Assembly: GCA_933207985.1 (NCBI GenBank)
Contig: OW240921.1
Coordinates: 114,392,021-114,456,020 of the forward strand
Length of the DNA stretch: 64,000 nt
From: Pelobates cultripes
Lineage: Eukaryota > Chordata > Amphibia > Anura > Pelobatidae
Direction: 5' to 3'
Position 1 is the first letter of the stretch, and the number at the start of each line of letters is the position of its first letter. The translations under genes were made by a program, and so were the position numbers. Of the stretch, positions 1 to 11,604 are shown in pieces. The notes beneath the pieces were generated by a model. That model made no database searches. It was not told the DNA's origin and saw only the letters and a list, made by a program, of their open reading frames with translations.

Positions 1-2530
1 ACTGCTATTCAATCTATAACAGTGAAAAAAGTTTTTTGTTTTTAAATGCAAGCTATTGTGACACCAGATATGAGTGGCACTGTGAACTGGCAGAGTACAC
101 GCTGTAGGGCTGACACACCCGATTTGAGACAACTAACTGCTATTCAATCTATAACAGTGAAAAAAGTTTTTTGTTTTTAAATGCAAGCTATTGTGACACC
201 AGTGAGTGAGTGGTAGCACTGGGCACAGTATCCACTGTGAGCCTGACACACCCGCTTTGAGACAACTAACTGCTATTCAATCTATAACAGTGAAAAAAGT
301 TTTTTGTTTTTAAATGTAAGCTATTGTGACACCAGTGAGTGAGTGGTGGCACTGGGCACAGTATCCACTGTGAGCCTGACACACCCGCTTTGAGACAACT
401 AACTGCCATTCAATCTATAACAGTGAAAAAAGTTTTTTGTTTTTAAATGCAAGCTATTGTGACACCAGTGAGTGAGTGGTGGCACTGGGCACAGTATCCA
501 CTGTGAGCCTGACACACCCGCTTTGAGACAACTAACTGCTATTCAATCTATAACAGTGAAAAAAGTTTTTTGGTTTTTTAAATGCACGCTATTGTGACAC
601 CAGATAAGAGTGGCACTGTGAACTGGCAGAGTACACGCTGTAGGGCTGACACACCCGCTTTGAGACAACTAACTGCTATTCAATCTATAACAGTGAAAAA
701 AAGTTTTTTGTTTTTAAATGCAAGCTATTGTGACACTAGTGAGTGAGTGGTGGCACTGGGCACAGTATCCACTGTGAGCCTGACACAGAAGCTGGCAGAC
801 AACTAACTGCTATTCAATCTATTATAGTGAAAAAAATATATTTTTTTTAAATGCAAGCTATTGTGACACCAGTGAGTGAGTGGTGGCACTGGGCACAGCA
901 TCCACTGTGAGCCTGACACACCCGCTTTAAGGACACTGACTGCTATTCAATCTATAACAGTGAAAAAAGTTTTTTATTTTTAAATGCAAGCTATTGTGAC
1001 ACTAGTGAGTGAGTGGTGGCACTGGGCACAGTATCCACTGTGAGCCTGACACACCCGCTTTGAGACAACTAACTGCTATTCAATCTATAACAGTGAAAAA
1101 GTTTTGGGTTTTAAATGCAAGCTATTGTGACATCAGTGAGTGAGTGGTGCACTGGGCACAGTATCCACTGTGAGCCTGACACACCCGCTTTGAGACAACT
1201 AACTGCTATTCAATCTATAACAGTGAAAAAGTTTTTGGGTTTTAAATGCAAGCTATTGTGACACCAGTGAGTGAGTGGTGGCACTGGGCACAGTATCCAC
1301 TGTGAGCCTGACACACCCGCTTTGAGACAACTAACTGCTATTCAATCTATAACAGTGGAAAAAGTTTTTTGTTTTTAAATGCAAGCTATTATGACACCAG
1401 ATATGAGTGGCACTGTGAACTGGCAGAGTACACGCTGTAGGGCTGACACACCCGCTTTGAGACAACTAACTGCTATTCAATCTATAACAGTGAAAAAAAG
1501 TTTTTGGGTTTTTAAATGCACACTATTGTGACACCAGATAAGAGTGGCACTGTGAACTGGCAGAGTACACGCTGTAGGGCTGACACACCCACTTTGAGAC
1601 AAGTAACTGCTATTCAATCTATAACAGTGAAAAAAGTTTTTTGTTTTCAAATGCAAGCTATTGTGACACCAGTGAGTGAGTGGTGGCACTGGGCACAGTA
1701 TCCACTGTGAGCCTGACACACCCGCTTTGAGACAACTAACTGCTATTCAATCTATAACAGTGAAAAAAGTTTTTTGGTTTTAAATGCACGCTATTGTGAC
1801 ACCAGTGAGTGAGTGGTGGCACTGGGCACAGTATCCACTGTGAGCCTGACACAGAAGCTGGCAGACAACTAACTGTTATTCAATCTATAACAGTGAAAAA
1901 GTTTTTTGTTTTTAAATGCAAGCTATTGTGACACCAGTGAGTGAGTGGTGACACTGGGCACAGTATCCCCTGTGAGCCTGACACAGAAGCTGGCAGACAA
2001 CTAACTGCTATTCAATCTATTATAGTGAAAAAAATTTTTTTTTTAAATGCAAGCTATTGTGACACCAGTGAGTGAGTGGTGGCACTGGGCACAGTATCCA
2101 CTGTGAGCCTGACACACCCGCTGGCAGACAACTAACTGCTATTCAATCTATAACAGTGAAAAAAGTTTTGGGGTTTTTAAATGCACGCTATTGTGACACC
2201 AGATAAGAGTGGCACTGTGAACTGGCAGAGTACACGCTGTAGGGCTGACACACCCGATTTGAGACAACTAACTGCTATTCAATCTATAACAGTGAAAAAA
2301 GTTTTTTGTTTTTAAATGCAAGCTATTGTGACACCAGTGAGTGAGTGGTGACACTGGGCACAGTATCCACTGTGAGCCTGACACAGAAGCTCTCAGACAA
2401 CTAACTGCTTTTCCATCTATTATAGTAAAAAAATATATTTTTTTTTAAATGCAAGCTATTGTGACACCAGTGAGTGAATGGTGGCACTGGGCACAGTATC
2501 CACTGTGAGCCTGACACAGAAGCTGGGAGG
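1..2530. repeat. Satellite array, ~133-bp monomer, about 19 copies
   Basis: The phrase 'actgctattcaatctataac' recurs at 1, 136, 269, 402 and so on, giving a 133-135 bp period. Each monomer has an A-tract/T-tract followed by 'aaatgcaagctattgtgaca'. Two monomer types alternate irregularly. The common type has 'gtgagtgagtggtggcactg'; the rarer type has 'gagtggcactgtgaactggc' (near 70, 605, 1400, 1540 and 2205). The junction segment also varies between 'cccgctttgagacaac' and 'agaagctggcagacaac' (near 790, 1855 and 1985). The array starts before the window and ends near 2530, where the last monomer runs into non-repeated sequence. Short open frames inside it are periodic artefacts. Confidence 0.95.
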
Positions 2531-2966
2531 CAGGAAACTGCAATTACATTACACACAAAAAAAAAAGCAGACTGATGTTCTAGCCCTAAAAAGGGCTTTT
2601 TGGGGTGCTGTCCTTACAGCAGAGATCAGATGAGTCCTTCAGGACTGTAGTGGACACTGTATACCCTAACCTAGCTATGCATTTCCCTATTTAATCAACA
2701 GCAGCTACACTTTCCCTCCTCTCACTAAGCATGCAGCTTGAGAATGAATGTAAAATGGATGCTGTCCAGTAGGTGGGAGGGTCTGCTAGGGAGGGTGTGC
2801 TGCTAATTGGCTGGAATGTGTCTGCTGACTGTGAGGTACAGGGTCAAAGTTTACTCATGACGAATAGGGGGCGGATTGAACCGCGCATATGTTCGCCATC
2901 CGTGGCGAACGTGAACACGCTATGTTCGCCAGGAACTGTTCGCCGGCGAACAGTTCGCTGCATCAC
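2531..2966. repeat. Satellite flank with nested GTTCGCC/GGCGAAC hairpins
   Basis: The sequence after the satellite is not tandem. Its right part has iterated GTTCGCC/GGCGAAC words: a hairpin with 8-bp arms at 2891-2910 and a perfect 24-bp palindrome at 2933-2956. This looks like the end of a dispersed, non-autonomous repeat, perhaps a DNA transposon from which the satellite array grew. No coding capacity is convincing. The class is an inference. Confidence 0.5.
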
Positions 2967-2968
2967 TA

Positions 2969-3111
2969 CCTCTTACTAGAGAGAATGGTGAGTTTGGCAT
3001 GGCATACGCTGCTACTCACTGCCCAGCTAGGATTAAGAGTGGAGCTGGAGATTCTGGCTTCTGTATCTGAAGTTCAGAGCTGTTTCACTCACCATTCTCT
3101 CTATTAAGAGG
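2969..3111. repeat. Short foldback element, 24-bp terminal inverted repeats
   Basis: The arms at 2969-2992 and 3088-3111 are inverted copies matching at 23 of 24 bases and enclose about 95 bp. The arrangement resembles a very small MITE. No flanking target duplication was found. Confidence 0.55.
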
Positions 3112-6100
3112 CAGTTTTTTTTAAAGTGGCATCAATTGGATGAGATCTTGTTGCTTTCTAAGCGTCTCTATGCAGTCCCCAATATGATAGATAAATAAAT
3201 TACAACCTTAACCTTAACGTCAAAAGATAATCTTTAATCTTTATTCTTAAAAAATCAGCTCAAAATTATATAGCTGTTAGAATAGTTAGAAAAAATTAGA
3301 TAAAGCCCCTCTCCCTTTAAAACTTGCTAGTCAGAGGGATGCAAAGAAAAGAGAGCGTATACGACTCAAAATTAGTGCTAGTAAATAAAAACCATGCTTC
3401 TAAATCGCCTGGTTTGTTACACCGTTGTACGTCAAGTGTTAAGTGCCCAGTGATGGAATGCCCACAGTGTGTGAACCTTCTTCAGGGGTGTCACAAACGC
3501 ACCCTACTCCAAGAATGTGCGTGTCGTAGTTGTGGTTAAAGTTCACTATTTGTCTGCACTAGACCGGAAATAATGACAAAATCCCCCTTTAACACCACCC
3601 ACACTTAAACATAATAATATAACTATTACTATTTTAACGCTGCCACCACCAAGACAATTTATAAATGGGGTGCCTTGGTCCCCCAGGTAAATCAACAATA
3701 AAACCCACCAAATATTACTTAGTACAATATTAAAGGAATTACAAAAATACTAACTAGTTTTTTCAGGTAATGTGATTCTTAACCAGACAAAGGCAGAACT
3801 TAATAAATTAATGTTTATTATGAGCAAAAAATGGTCACAGTGCATATAAAAATATATGATAAACAAATTATTTACACCAACAACAGATAAAAACAAAAAG
3901 GATAAAATACAGAAGTCCTAATTACTCACTTAGGTTTTCAAAGTACAACTTCTGTCCTGGGGGTCTCTGGCAAGGAAGGATGATGGTGACTCACTCAAAA
4001 TTAGATCTTGGCCCCAAGCAAGTACACCAGCACCCTTCAGGATCATTAGATATATACCCTGTGGTTTATCAAGTCTTGCCCAAGGGTGGAGTTAAGGCGT
4101 ACCCATAGAGATACTAAGTGACTACCTCCTTTGTTCCAGAAAACAACAAGCCAAATATAAACTTTTGGTTTTATCTCCTCTACTGTACTTGCCACAGAAA
4201 TAATAATTACTTCTATGAATTTATTATTTTCCCATTCCATAGACGTGTTGCACGCCCCACCCATGATCCAATAGGACAGACAGCATAATTCCTGTCACAC
4301 AGTTTAAGTTGTGCAACTCATGTTTAGGCTTAATTAAGAGATTGGGCTTATCCAATTCCAAATATAATAAAAATGGGGCTTAATTATTAAACTGTCGGTA
4401 AGTATTAATGTTTCTCTTGGATAAAATACTGAAACACAAGGATCTTCATGAAACTAATCCCATTACCATATCAAATGATTGAACTATCCTTTACAAGGTA
4501 CATGCCAAATGGATGAAGAGAAATTCAGACTTTTTCCAAGTGTAGAACCTCACACCTTGCAGAGCCTTGATTACTTCACATCCATATAGTAACATCCTTT
4601 TCGCATTGCTATGCCATTCACACTACCCCTTCTGTCATCTGACCTCTGTGGGTGTCCCAGCTTCAAAACATGTAACCCCTTTTGACCTCAACAATACCAT
4701 CTCTGTATTTTGTGCCATTTACTACACTAATTACATTAAAGGATAATATTCCATAGAGTAATAATAAATTATGCACCCTTGCCGTGACAAGGGGGTCAAG
4801 AATAGACGGACCTAGTCTCCCTTTTATACCCTGTACCCTGCGTGAAAACCGTCACCTAGAGCCAATCAGTTATTGACACATCAGTTGGAGGTGTGAACTG
4901 AAGGATGGTGCAATCAGCTATGCAAAATGCCTCTTGAATGCGGACCAATCAGTGAGTAGATATTGCCTGGTCATTATACAAGCAGCCATGGAATACTTAT
5001 GACAGCTATACAATAGATATGACAAATTATAGTGTATCCTAATGCTGTGATAACACTCATGACAGAATCAGGGATGCGCCTGCCTAAGTTGATACATTTT
5101 GTAGGAATATATTTATTTGCTACTGTATTAGCCCTTCAGAAGGGATGAAGTGTCAAATACATTTATATGTTTAAAATGCGTTTATATGCACGTTTACAGT
5201 GCCGAACTGAATCCTAGATGTATTACGTTCCAGCCTCTAAACCCATTCGGTGTGCGGCATATTACCTGTCTCTATGTCTCACACAAAACAGGACTGATAA
5301 TGCAATAGCAGACAATAGGTATCTCAAAGCGTTTGATTTTCTGTGAGTTTTCAACATCTAAATCAAAATATGCCTATAGAGATCAGGAGTGTATTTTGTA
5401 AGTTTAACCCTTTTAGTGGCTCTTATTATTTTGTATTGTGTATTAAAGATGAACCTATACTGAGTCAAAACATTTTGCAGCTATGTGTTTATTGGCTGGA
5501 ATATTAACCCCTTCATAGAGGTAAAGACTAGGTGCATCTTTATATTGTAATCCTTTATATACAGATTTAAAGTGACATAATAAGTCCCAAATGAACTGTT
5601 TTCAGGCCCTTTCCAGTAGGAGGCATATACATTATCGCTGTTCCTTAAATTGATTAAACTTGTATTTATCAAAATCATGATTTTTTTTGAGAATCAGTAA
5701 AAAAAAAACACTGTGTACAACCCACTGTGTTCGGTCCTGGAAGTCAGGTGTAGTAATAGCTCTCCCTTATAAGCACGATCCACGGAGCTGACACGAGACT
5801 GGGAGAACAAGAGACTGTGATCAGGGAGACAAATGCCAAGGTGAAATCACATATTGCTGGACTTAATTTGAGGACCTGTTCAAGTTATTCCTTGCACATT
5901 CACTACACTGCCTCATATCTGCTATTTGAATATATTCATTTTTCTCTACTCAAGAAAATAAAACAAGATACCAGCAGTTTGTGATTCTTCCCTATTCAGT
6001 CATAGCTGATCCATCATTCACAAGGAGCCTGATCCCTCCAGGGCAATTAAAGTGAGAGTGGCAAACAATCCACTCGTACCCAGTGAGTTGGATACCTAAC

Positions 6101-6469
6101 ATATCTTGCTTTTATTCCTATGTATCTGTTGTACCGATGTGTTTGTTATTTATTTTTAAGGTGATACACAGAATACTACAGTGAACACATTTACAATCAA
6201 GTATTCTTTTTTTTTTTTTTATAAAACAATATGCTTTGTGTTTAATCTTCTTTTGAGATTCCTGAACTGATGAATATATCACAATATAACTAAAAATGCC
6301 ATTAATTATCACATCAGCTTTATTTTTATAGTTTACTTTATAAGAGCAATGTTACAATGCAATATTATTTTACTATGATGCAAAGAAAATACAATTTGAT
6401 TCATCCAGTTTGAGATATAAGGGCAAATATTTCAAACATCTTAATAGAACATCATTGAAATACAAGTAT
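3112..6469. other. Unassigned intergenic DNA
   Basis: I find no gene or recognisable mobile-element protein here. The only notable features are two CCAAT-type words about 90 bp apart (gagccaatcag near 4860, gaccaatcag near 4945) and scattered poly-A/T runs. These could belong to an old LTR or promoter, but nothing else supports that. The part next to 6470 is the 3' flank of the methyltransferase exon remnant. Confidence 0.4.
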
Positions 6470-6906
6470 TTAGAGATAAACGGTTTTAAAGCTCTCTCTA
6501 TTTTTGAAAATGCGAGCATGAAAAATATGATGATAATATAGAACATCACTGCGTATTTTGCTTTCCCTAACTTCCATTCGCTCAGTAGAAAACCCACAAT
6601 CTTTAAGAGCTCTTCTTAGGTCCTCTTCGCAAAAATTTAAGATATGATATATTTTATAATGTGATGCAATAAATGACCCAAATAATAAAAAGTGCCCTCC
6701 TAATTTAAGCATAGATGATATTATCTTTAGATTATGATGGTAACTGTCTGAGTCTTTTGAAATGGCACCCAGCATATACAAGTCAATCACACAATCTGCT
6801 TTTGGCAGCACAACAGGGTCAGTTGGATTTTCTTTGGTAAAAATCACACAGCAATATGCCTTTAATACATCTTCTTAGATCATCTTCTTTTTCAACCCAC
6901 TTCTCA
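6470..6906 (-). pseudogene. NNMT/INMT-like methyltransferase, terminal exon, frameshifted
   Basis: On the minus strand a 'tattttacag' acceptor precedes an exon starting at 6906. It reads EKWVEKEDDLRRCIKGILLCD, matching the start of the terminal exon of the complete gene at 51455 (DKWEEREDDLRRRIKHILKC). After CDF a single extra T (near 6841) shifts the frame. The new frame continues FTKENPTDPVVLPKADC, then the hydrophobic strand and LKLGGHFLLFGS, to a stop at 6470. In the NNMT/PNMT/TEMT family this exon encodes the C-terminal half of the Rossmann domain and part of the acceptor pocket. No exon 1 or 2 was found upstream; a LINE occupies that side from about 7200. It is either a decayed paralogue or, less likely, a gene with one sequencing indel. 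Confidence 0.85.
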
Positions 6907-7220
6907 CTGTAAAATATAATAACACAATTTTATAGCATATGATGTAGATATATGTAACTATATTTTACAAGAAAATACAAGAAAATATTTTGCAAGCAGA
7001 GTGGATACATAATTTAGAGGAAAAGTAAATTAAATATCAAAGGATAAAATATAATGTGTTGTAGTGTATATAGAGGATATTTGTAGGATTTAATTTATTT
7101 TTTGTAAAACACCCAATTAATAGTGCATTTTAATATGGTATTTTATTTTAAATATTTAAAAATACCTTACCAACAAGAACTTCTGCAATATCACTAATAC
7201 AAATATTGAAGAAAATGGGT

Positions 7221-8385
7221 CTAAGTAATGAGTACCCCACTGGTAACAGCATCTTGCTTTGAATATACTCCATTGACTACAACCATCTGTTGCCATTCAC
7301 TCAGCCACTGCCTTACCCATTTAACAATATTGGAATCCAAGCTCACAGATTGCAGTTTATTGATAAGCCTTCTATGTGCAACAGAGTCAAAAGTCTTACT
7401 GAAATCTGGGTAGGCAATGTCTACTGCACCACCCTGATCTATAATTTTTGTTACCCAATAAAAAACAAACAAACCAAAAAAACAATAAGATTGGTTTGGC
7501 ATGATCTCCCTGAAGTAAACCCATGTTGTCTCTGATCTTGAAAACCATTTGATTTTAGATGTCCAACAATCCTATCCTTTAACATGGTTTCCATTATTTT
7601 CCCCACTATTGAAATAAGGCTTACTGGCCTTTAATTGCAGACTCCTACCTTTCTTGTGAATTGGCACAACATTTGCTAATTTCCAATATTCCTGGACTAC
7701 TCCTGTTAACAATGATTGGTTAAATACATCGGTGTTCCTAGTACAACACTAAGTTCATTTAATAGCTTTGACTTATTGGTCTTTACTTTAGACAGCTGAA
7801 ATAGAACATCTTTCTGTGTAATCACATGTAACAAATGACTCATTTTTGTTACTAACTTGTTCAGTATTTTCATCTGTAAATACTGAACAAAAATATTCAT
7901 TAAGGAAGTCAGCTAGACCTTTATCATTTTCTGCATAACTTCCCTATTTTGTTTTTAGTCTAAGTAATCCTTGTTTTACTTTATTTTTCTCATTTATGTA
8001 TAAAAAAAAATATTGTATCTCTTTTTTTTTTTTTTACTCACTGGGTTATTTTCTCTTTCCTCTCTTCTGTGTGTGATTTGGAAGTTCTTATAACTTGCTT
8101 TGCCCCTGTCTGCCTAATCTTATAGATCTGTCTATGATTACTAAATGCTAACTTTTAGTTTTTTACTATTTTGGTAACTTCTGAGGAGTACAATAGTGGT
8201 TTCTTCAATTTTTTTGTTCTTACTAACAAGCCTAATGTGATTTTCCGTTACCTTCAGTAGTGCAACTTTTAAATAATACCATTTCTCCTGGACTCCATTT
8301 AAACCGCTCTAGTCTGATAATGACTATTTTATGCAGATTCTAATTCTTAACTAAAAAGTCTGTTTTTTTTTAAATCTAAAAACTT
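7221..8385 (-). pseudogene. CR1-like LINE reverse transcriptase, partial
   Basis: Broken minus-strand frames include VLFQLSKVKTNKSKLLNEL (near 7750-7800) and the RT segment AYPDFSKTFDSVAHRRL (near 7400). The catalytic YADD box and everything after it are missing: the element stops near 7200 inside RT. It would have copied the element's RNA; it cannot now. Confidence 0.75.
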
Positions 8386-8393
8386 TTGTTTTT

Positions 8394-9451
8394 GTGTGGT
8401 GTTACTCAGTCACTGTTCTTATATTAGAGGACCAGGTAGAGCCAAATAAACCAATAATACAAGTAAAAACTATGCAAAAAAAATAACAGAAATTATATAA
8501 ATACAAGTAAAACAAAATCAATAAAATATAGCTAAAGCACACAAAAAAACCAAAGGAAAAATATATACTTAAAGTAAAAAGAGTCAATTTAGTGAAGATG
8601 ATCTTTTCCTCAAAGGGTAGGCTTGGATAGAACTTCGTATAGTTGCTTGGATAGGTAAGTATACATGAAATAAAAAAAGAAGGCAAAATAGAGTCCAAGA
8701 GTGCAGTGAGTCTAAAAAATTGGATTATACAATACTAAGAGTATGGTAATAAACTCACATGGAATAGAGCTACAACCAGCTTTAGTTAAAACAGCATGCA
8801 ATGGTATAGATCCCCACTTCTGGATATACAGGAATATCAGCTATTGTCCTCATTTACAGAATGGTCGACATGGAGACATGGAGGGAGACCAGATGAATAA
8901 TGGAAAAATGCTAAATAGAGTTCTCTATATAAGTAAGTAAAAGGTGGTAATGAAATAGCCTTACTTACACTTTTCAGAGCTGTTTCTTTATGTGAGTTTA
9001 TTACCATACTTTTAGTGTTGTATATGTCCCAATTTTTAAACCCACTGCACTTTTGGACTCTTTGGCCTTCTTTTTATTCCACGTATACTTACCTATCTGA
9101 GTAACTATAACAAATCCTCTCCAAGCCTACCATTTAAGGAAAATATTTTTTTTTGCTAAAAAGACTATTTTTACTTTAAGTATATATATTTCCTTTTGTT
9201 TTTATTGTGTGCTATTTTAGCTATATTTTAATGATTTACTTTACTTCTGTTTATACCGTTTCTGTTTATTTTTTGTGTTTACGTGTATTATTGGCTTATT
9301 TTACCTGCCCCTCTATTTTTTTTGCTTCATGCACATGTTTTTGGGTGTTTTGAGGGAACCCCACATTTCCAGGTCGACTGCCTTTAATTTCGTCTGTTTG
9401 TTTGCCCTGTTATTAAGTGCTTGCATATTTCTTTCGTTTTATTTATATTTG
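8394..9451. mobile_element. 1,058-bp foldback insertion with 8-bp target duplication TTGTTTTT
   Basis: The flanking 8-mers at 8386-8393 and 9452-9459 are identical. Removing the insertion restores the host LINE frame across the site (VWFNI then KTKVFRF). The insert is an imperfect giant hairpin: about 8402-8762 pairs with about 8988-9320, leaving a ~225-bp loop and a ~130-bp unpaired tail at the right. No transposase is visible. An 8-bp duplication is typical of hAT-type transposition, but the ends lack an obvious hAT terminal repeat, so the class is open. Confidence 0.75.
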
Positions 9452-9479
9452 TTGTTTTTATATTAAACCACACCGACTG

Positions 9480-10033
9480 GTGATCACTACATCCTAATCT
9501 TTCACTTACAGTAATATCCAATAAAATATCTCAGTTTGTTAACACTAAATCTAGTATGGCCTAATTATGAGTTGGCTCCTCAACCACTTGTTTTAGAGAT
9601 AATACCAGTAGGGAGTTTAGAATATGTGCACTCCTGGCACAATTGGCTATTTTGGTTTTCCAGTTCATATCAGGAAGATTAAAGTCACCCATAATGAAAT
9701 CGTCACTCTTCAATTTTATCTCCTCAACTAGTAAATTATCTAACTCTTTTTGTCCAGAGGACCTATAAATTATACCTACATGAGTTACTATGTGATTACA
9801 AAATTCTAACGTAACCCAAACCTAAGCTCACTAATTTGTATTAGGATATATTTTATGATATTCTTTACACACACAGGGCTACCCCTCCCCCTTTCTTGCC
9901 TTCTGTCTTTTCTATACAAATAGTAACCCGATGTTGCTATGTTCCAATCCTTTTTCTCCTTATACCATGTCTCAGTAACAGTCACATAATCTACATTCTC
10001 AGTTGCCATTATTGCCACAACCATGCGAACCAC
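9480..10033 (-). pseudogene. CR1-like LINE endonuclease segment
   Basis: This is an exonuclease-endonuclease-phosphatase fold remnant that would nick target DNA for target-primed reverse transcription. The TETW motif near the N-terminus and the terminal SDH motif are visible on the minus strand; the intervening region has several frame breaks. The 5' end is cut at about 10033, where the hammerhead-containing element begins. Confidence 0.75.
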
Positions 10034-10340
10034 CAGGTAGGGGACACTCCAAACTCTCTGAGGAAGTCCTGTTCAGGACGAAACGCGTTGGGTGGAGGGA
10101 CCTGGCAAGCACCTTTTACTGACTCATTATTTGTATTTATTTGTATTTATTGTGTATATTGTTTGTTTTTGGGTTATTTGCATTTTTATCTGGCTTCTCT
10201 ACAATTTGCCTTTATCTAAACGGCATTAGAAGAAGACCCAAAGTGTTTTGATATGCTGGATTTTTAACACTATCTAGTGAGTGCAACCTTAATAAATCGT
10301 GTGATTTTGATTATACTGGTGCACTATGTCTTGTGTCTCT
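10034..10340 (+). mobile_element. SINE-like element carrying a hammerhead-like motif
   Basis: The element starts where the LINE endonuclease is cut off. It has the hammerhead-like core at 10058-10089, an AT-rich body, a short 'taataaatcgtgtgat' segment near 10290, and ends near 10340. The same general layout (core, T-rich stretch, AATAAA-like word) recurs around 25.9 kb and, on the other strand, around 30.4 kb. I infer a retroelement family, possibly Penelope- or SINE-related; there is no protein to confirm it. Confidence 0.5.
10058..10089 (+). ncRNA. Hammerhead-ribozyme-like motif (degenerate)
   Basis: CTGAGGA (10058-10064) matches the hammerhead core CUGANGA. An extra A follows, then a helix II of GTCC/GGAC (10066-10069 with 10076-10079), then GAAAC and GCGTT. 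Helix III would be the self-complementary ACGCGT, which fits the tiny helix III of retroelement type I hammerheads. Helix I is weak here (mostly G-U pairs). The extra A between the core and helix II departs from the canonical fold, so activity is uncertain. Confidence 0.5.
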
Positions 10341-10724
10341 CCTTCCTAATTAAGGTGGTAAAAGGAAGACTGTCAAGCTCCTTCGAATCATTTATAGATT
10401 TCTACATGCCTTCCATTCACTATCATTTTTTTAGTGCAATCTAATTTCAGCGCAGGTATTGGTGTCTAAATTTACTACATTATTTTTTTACTTCTATGTG
10501 TTTTTAAATTTTTAGATTGTATTTGCTTGTTGTTGACTAAGAAGATTAGAGGGATCTTCTTACAATCTAAATAGGGTAATTCTATTTTATATACATTTAC
10601 CCACTGAGGAGCATGTGTGTTAGACTGCTTTGTTTATTTTGTAGTTAAAGAATCAATCTCTCCAGAATATCTCCAAGTACACACTTTGAAGCAGCACTTA
10701 GAGGAAGCATCCAAGCTAAATTCC
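10341..10724. other. Unassigned AT-rich DNA
   Basis: No open frame, RNA gene or recognisable repeat end was found here. Confidence 0.35.
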
Positions 10725-11100
10725 TCTTCTCTTGTCTTGGTTCTCATATATATTACCACCTACATTCATTGACAAGTATCATTTCTTTACTATAAATGCT
10801 ACTTTCAGTTATTGATCTCCCACAAAAAGACATTGCATCCATTAAAAGATTGCTCACCTGTTTCCTTCAAGTTCTGCAGCAATCTTTGCAGCATGAGGCC
10901 AATCCAAGGTATTCCTCTCCTCTTGTCTTGGTTCTCATATATGTTACTACCTACATTAATCGAACATTATCATTTCATTGCTATAATTGCTACTTTTCAT
11001 TATTTACCTCCTACAGAAACACATTGAATCCATGAAAAGATTGTTCACCTGTTTCCTTCAAGTTTGACAGCAATCTTTGTGCATGAGACTAATCCAAGGA
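10725..11100. repeat. Two diverged tandem copies of ~190 bp
   Basis: Copy one (about 10725-10913) and copy two (about 10914-11100) share 'cttgtcttggttctcatata', 'cacctgtttccttcaagtt' and 'gcatgag..aatccaagg' in the same order. They are an old local duplication. The open frames across them are not conserved between the copies. Confidence 0.65.
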
Positions 11101-11466
11101 ATCTTCTTTATTCTGCCATTTTTGCAGGTCCTTTAGACAGGGCTCATTAAACTCTAGAATAGTAATCTCTTTGAAGTATTAACAAAGTGGTAACAAGTGG
11201 AAAATAAAGGGGCCAGTAGAAATGTCAAAGTGCTTCAACTAAAAGGAACTAGCGATAACAAGACTATAAATAAAAATAATTTGGAAGTTTTCTTCTCCGT
11301 TTTAGAAAAGTTTGCCTAAATTTTAAAATGTTGTCAGTCCTACTACTGCTTCTTCACCAAAACCAATCCTACATCATGTGAATGGGTTACTATATATTTG
11401 AGGATTACCTAAAGAAAGGAGATGACACTCTCTACCAACATACTGACATGATCGTGTACCTACTAT
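11101..11466. other. Unassigned DNA
   Basis: Nothing recognisable was found between the diverged duplication and the CA microsatellite. Confidence 0.3.
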
Positions 11467-11508
11467 ATACATACACATACACACACACATACACACACAT
11501 ATACATAT

Positions 11509-11561
<53 letters not shown>
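11467..11561. repeat. CA/TACA microsatellite
   Basis: Mixed (ca)n, (tacaca)n and (taca)n units end in about 20 uninterrupted CA dinucleotides. Peptides rich in THTH or CVCV predicted here are artefacts. Confidence 0.95.
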
Positions 11562-11604
11562 AAATAGCCTTGGCACTAACACCGATATTAGGTACGTGCA
11601 TGGG

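Larger units (their letters stand above)
7200..10033 (-). mobile_element. CR1-like LINE, decayed, split by a foldback insertion
   Basis: On the minus strand an AP-endonuclease N-terminus (TETWYKEKKDW..GYYLYRKDR) begins at 10033. The endonuclease continues to its SDH motif near 9490. The reading then jumps a 1,058-bp insertion (8394-9451) and resumes in frame. The reverse-transcriptase part contains DFSKTFDSVAHRRLINKL near 7400. The order endonuclease then RT and the wording fit the CR1-like non-LTR clade. Many stops and frameshifts make it inactive. A related fragment lies at 39930-40690. Confidence 0.85.

Noticed and set aside
1..2530. CRISPR-like regular repeat
   Set aside because: The whole 133-bp monomer is repeated with no unique spacers; it is a eukaryotic satellite.
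4855..4955. Promoter with two CCAAT boxes
   Set aside because: No TATA, CpG island or downstream exon; two 7-mers in AT-rich DNA are weak evidence.
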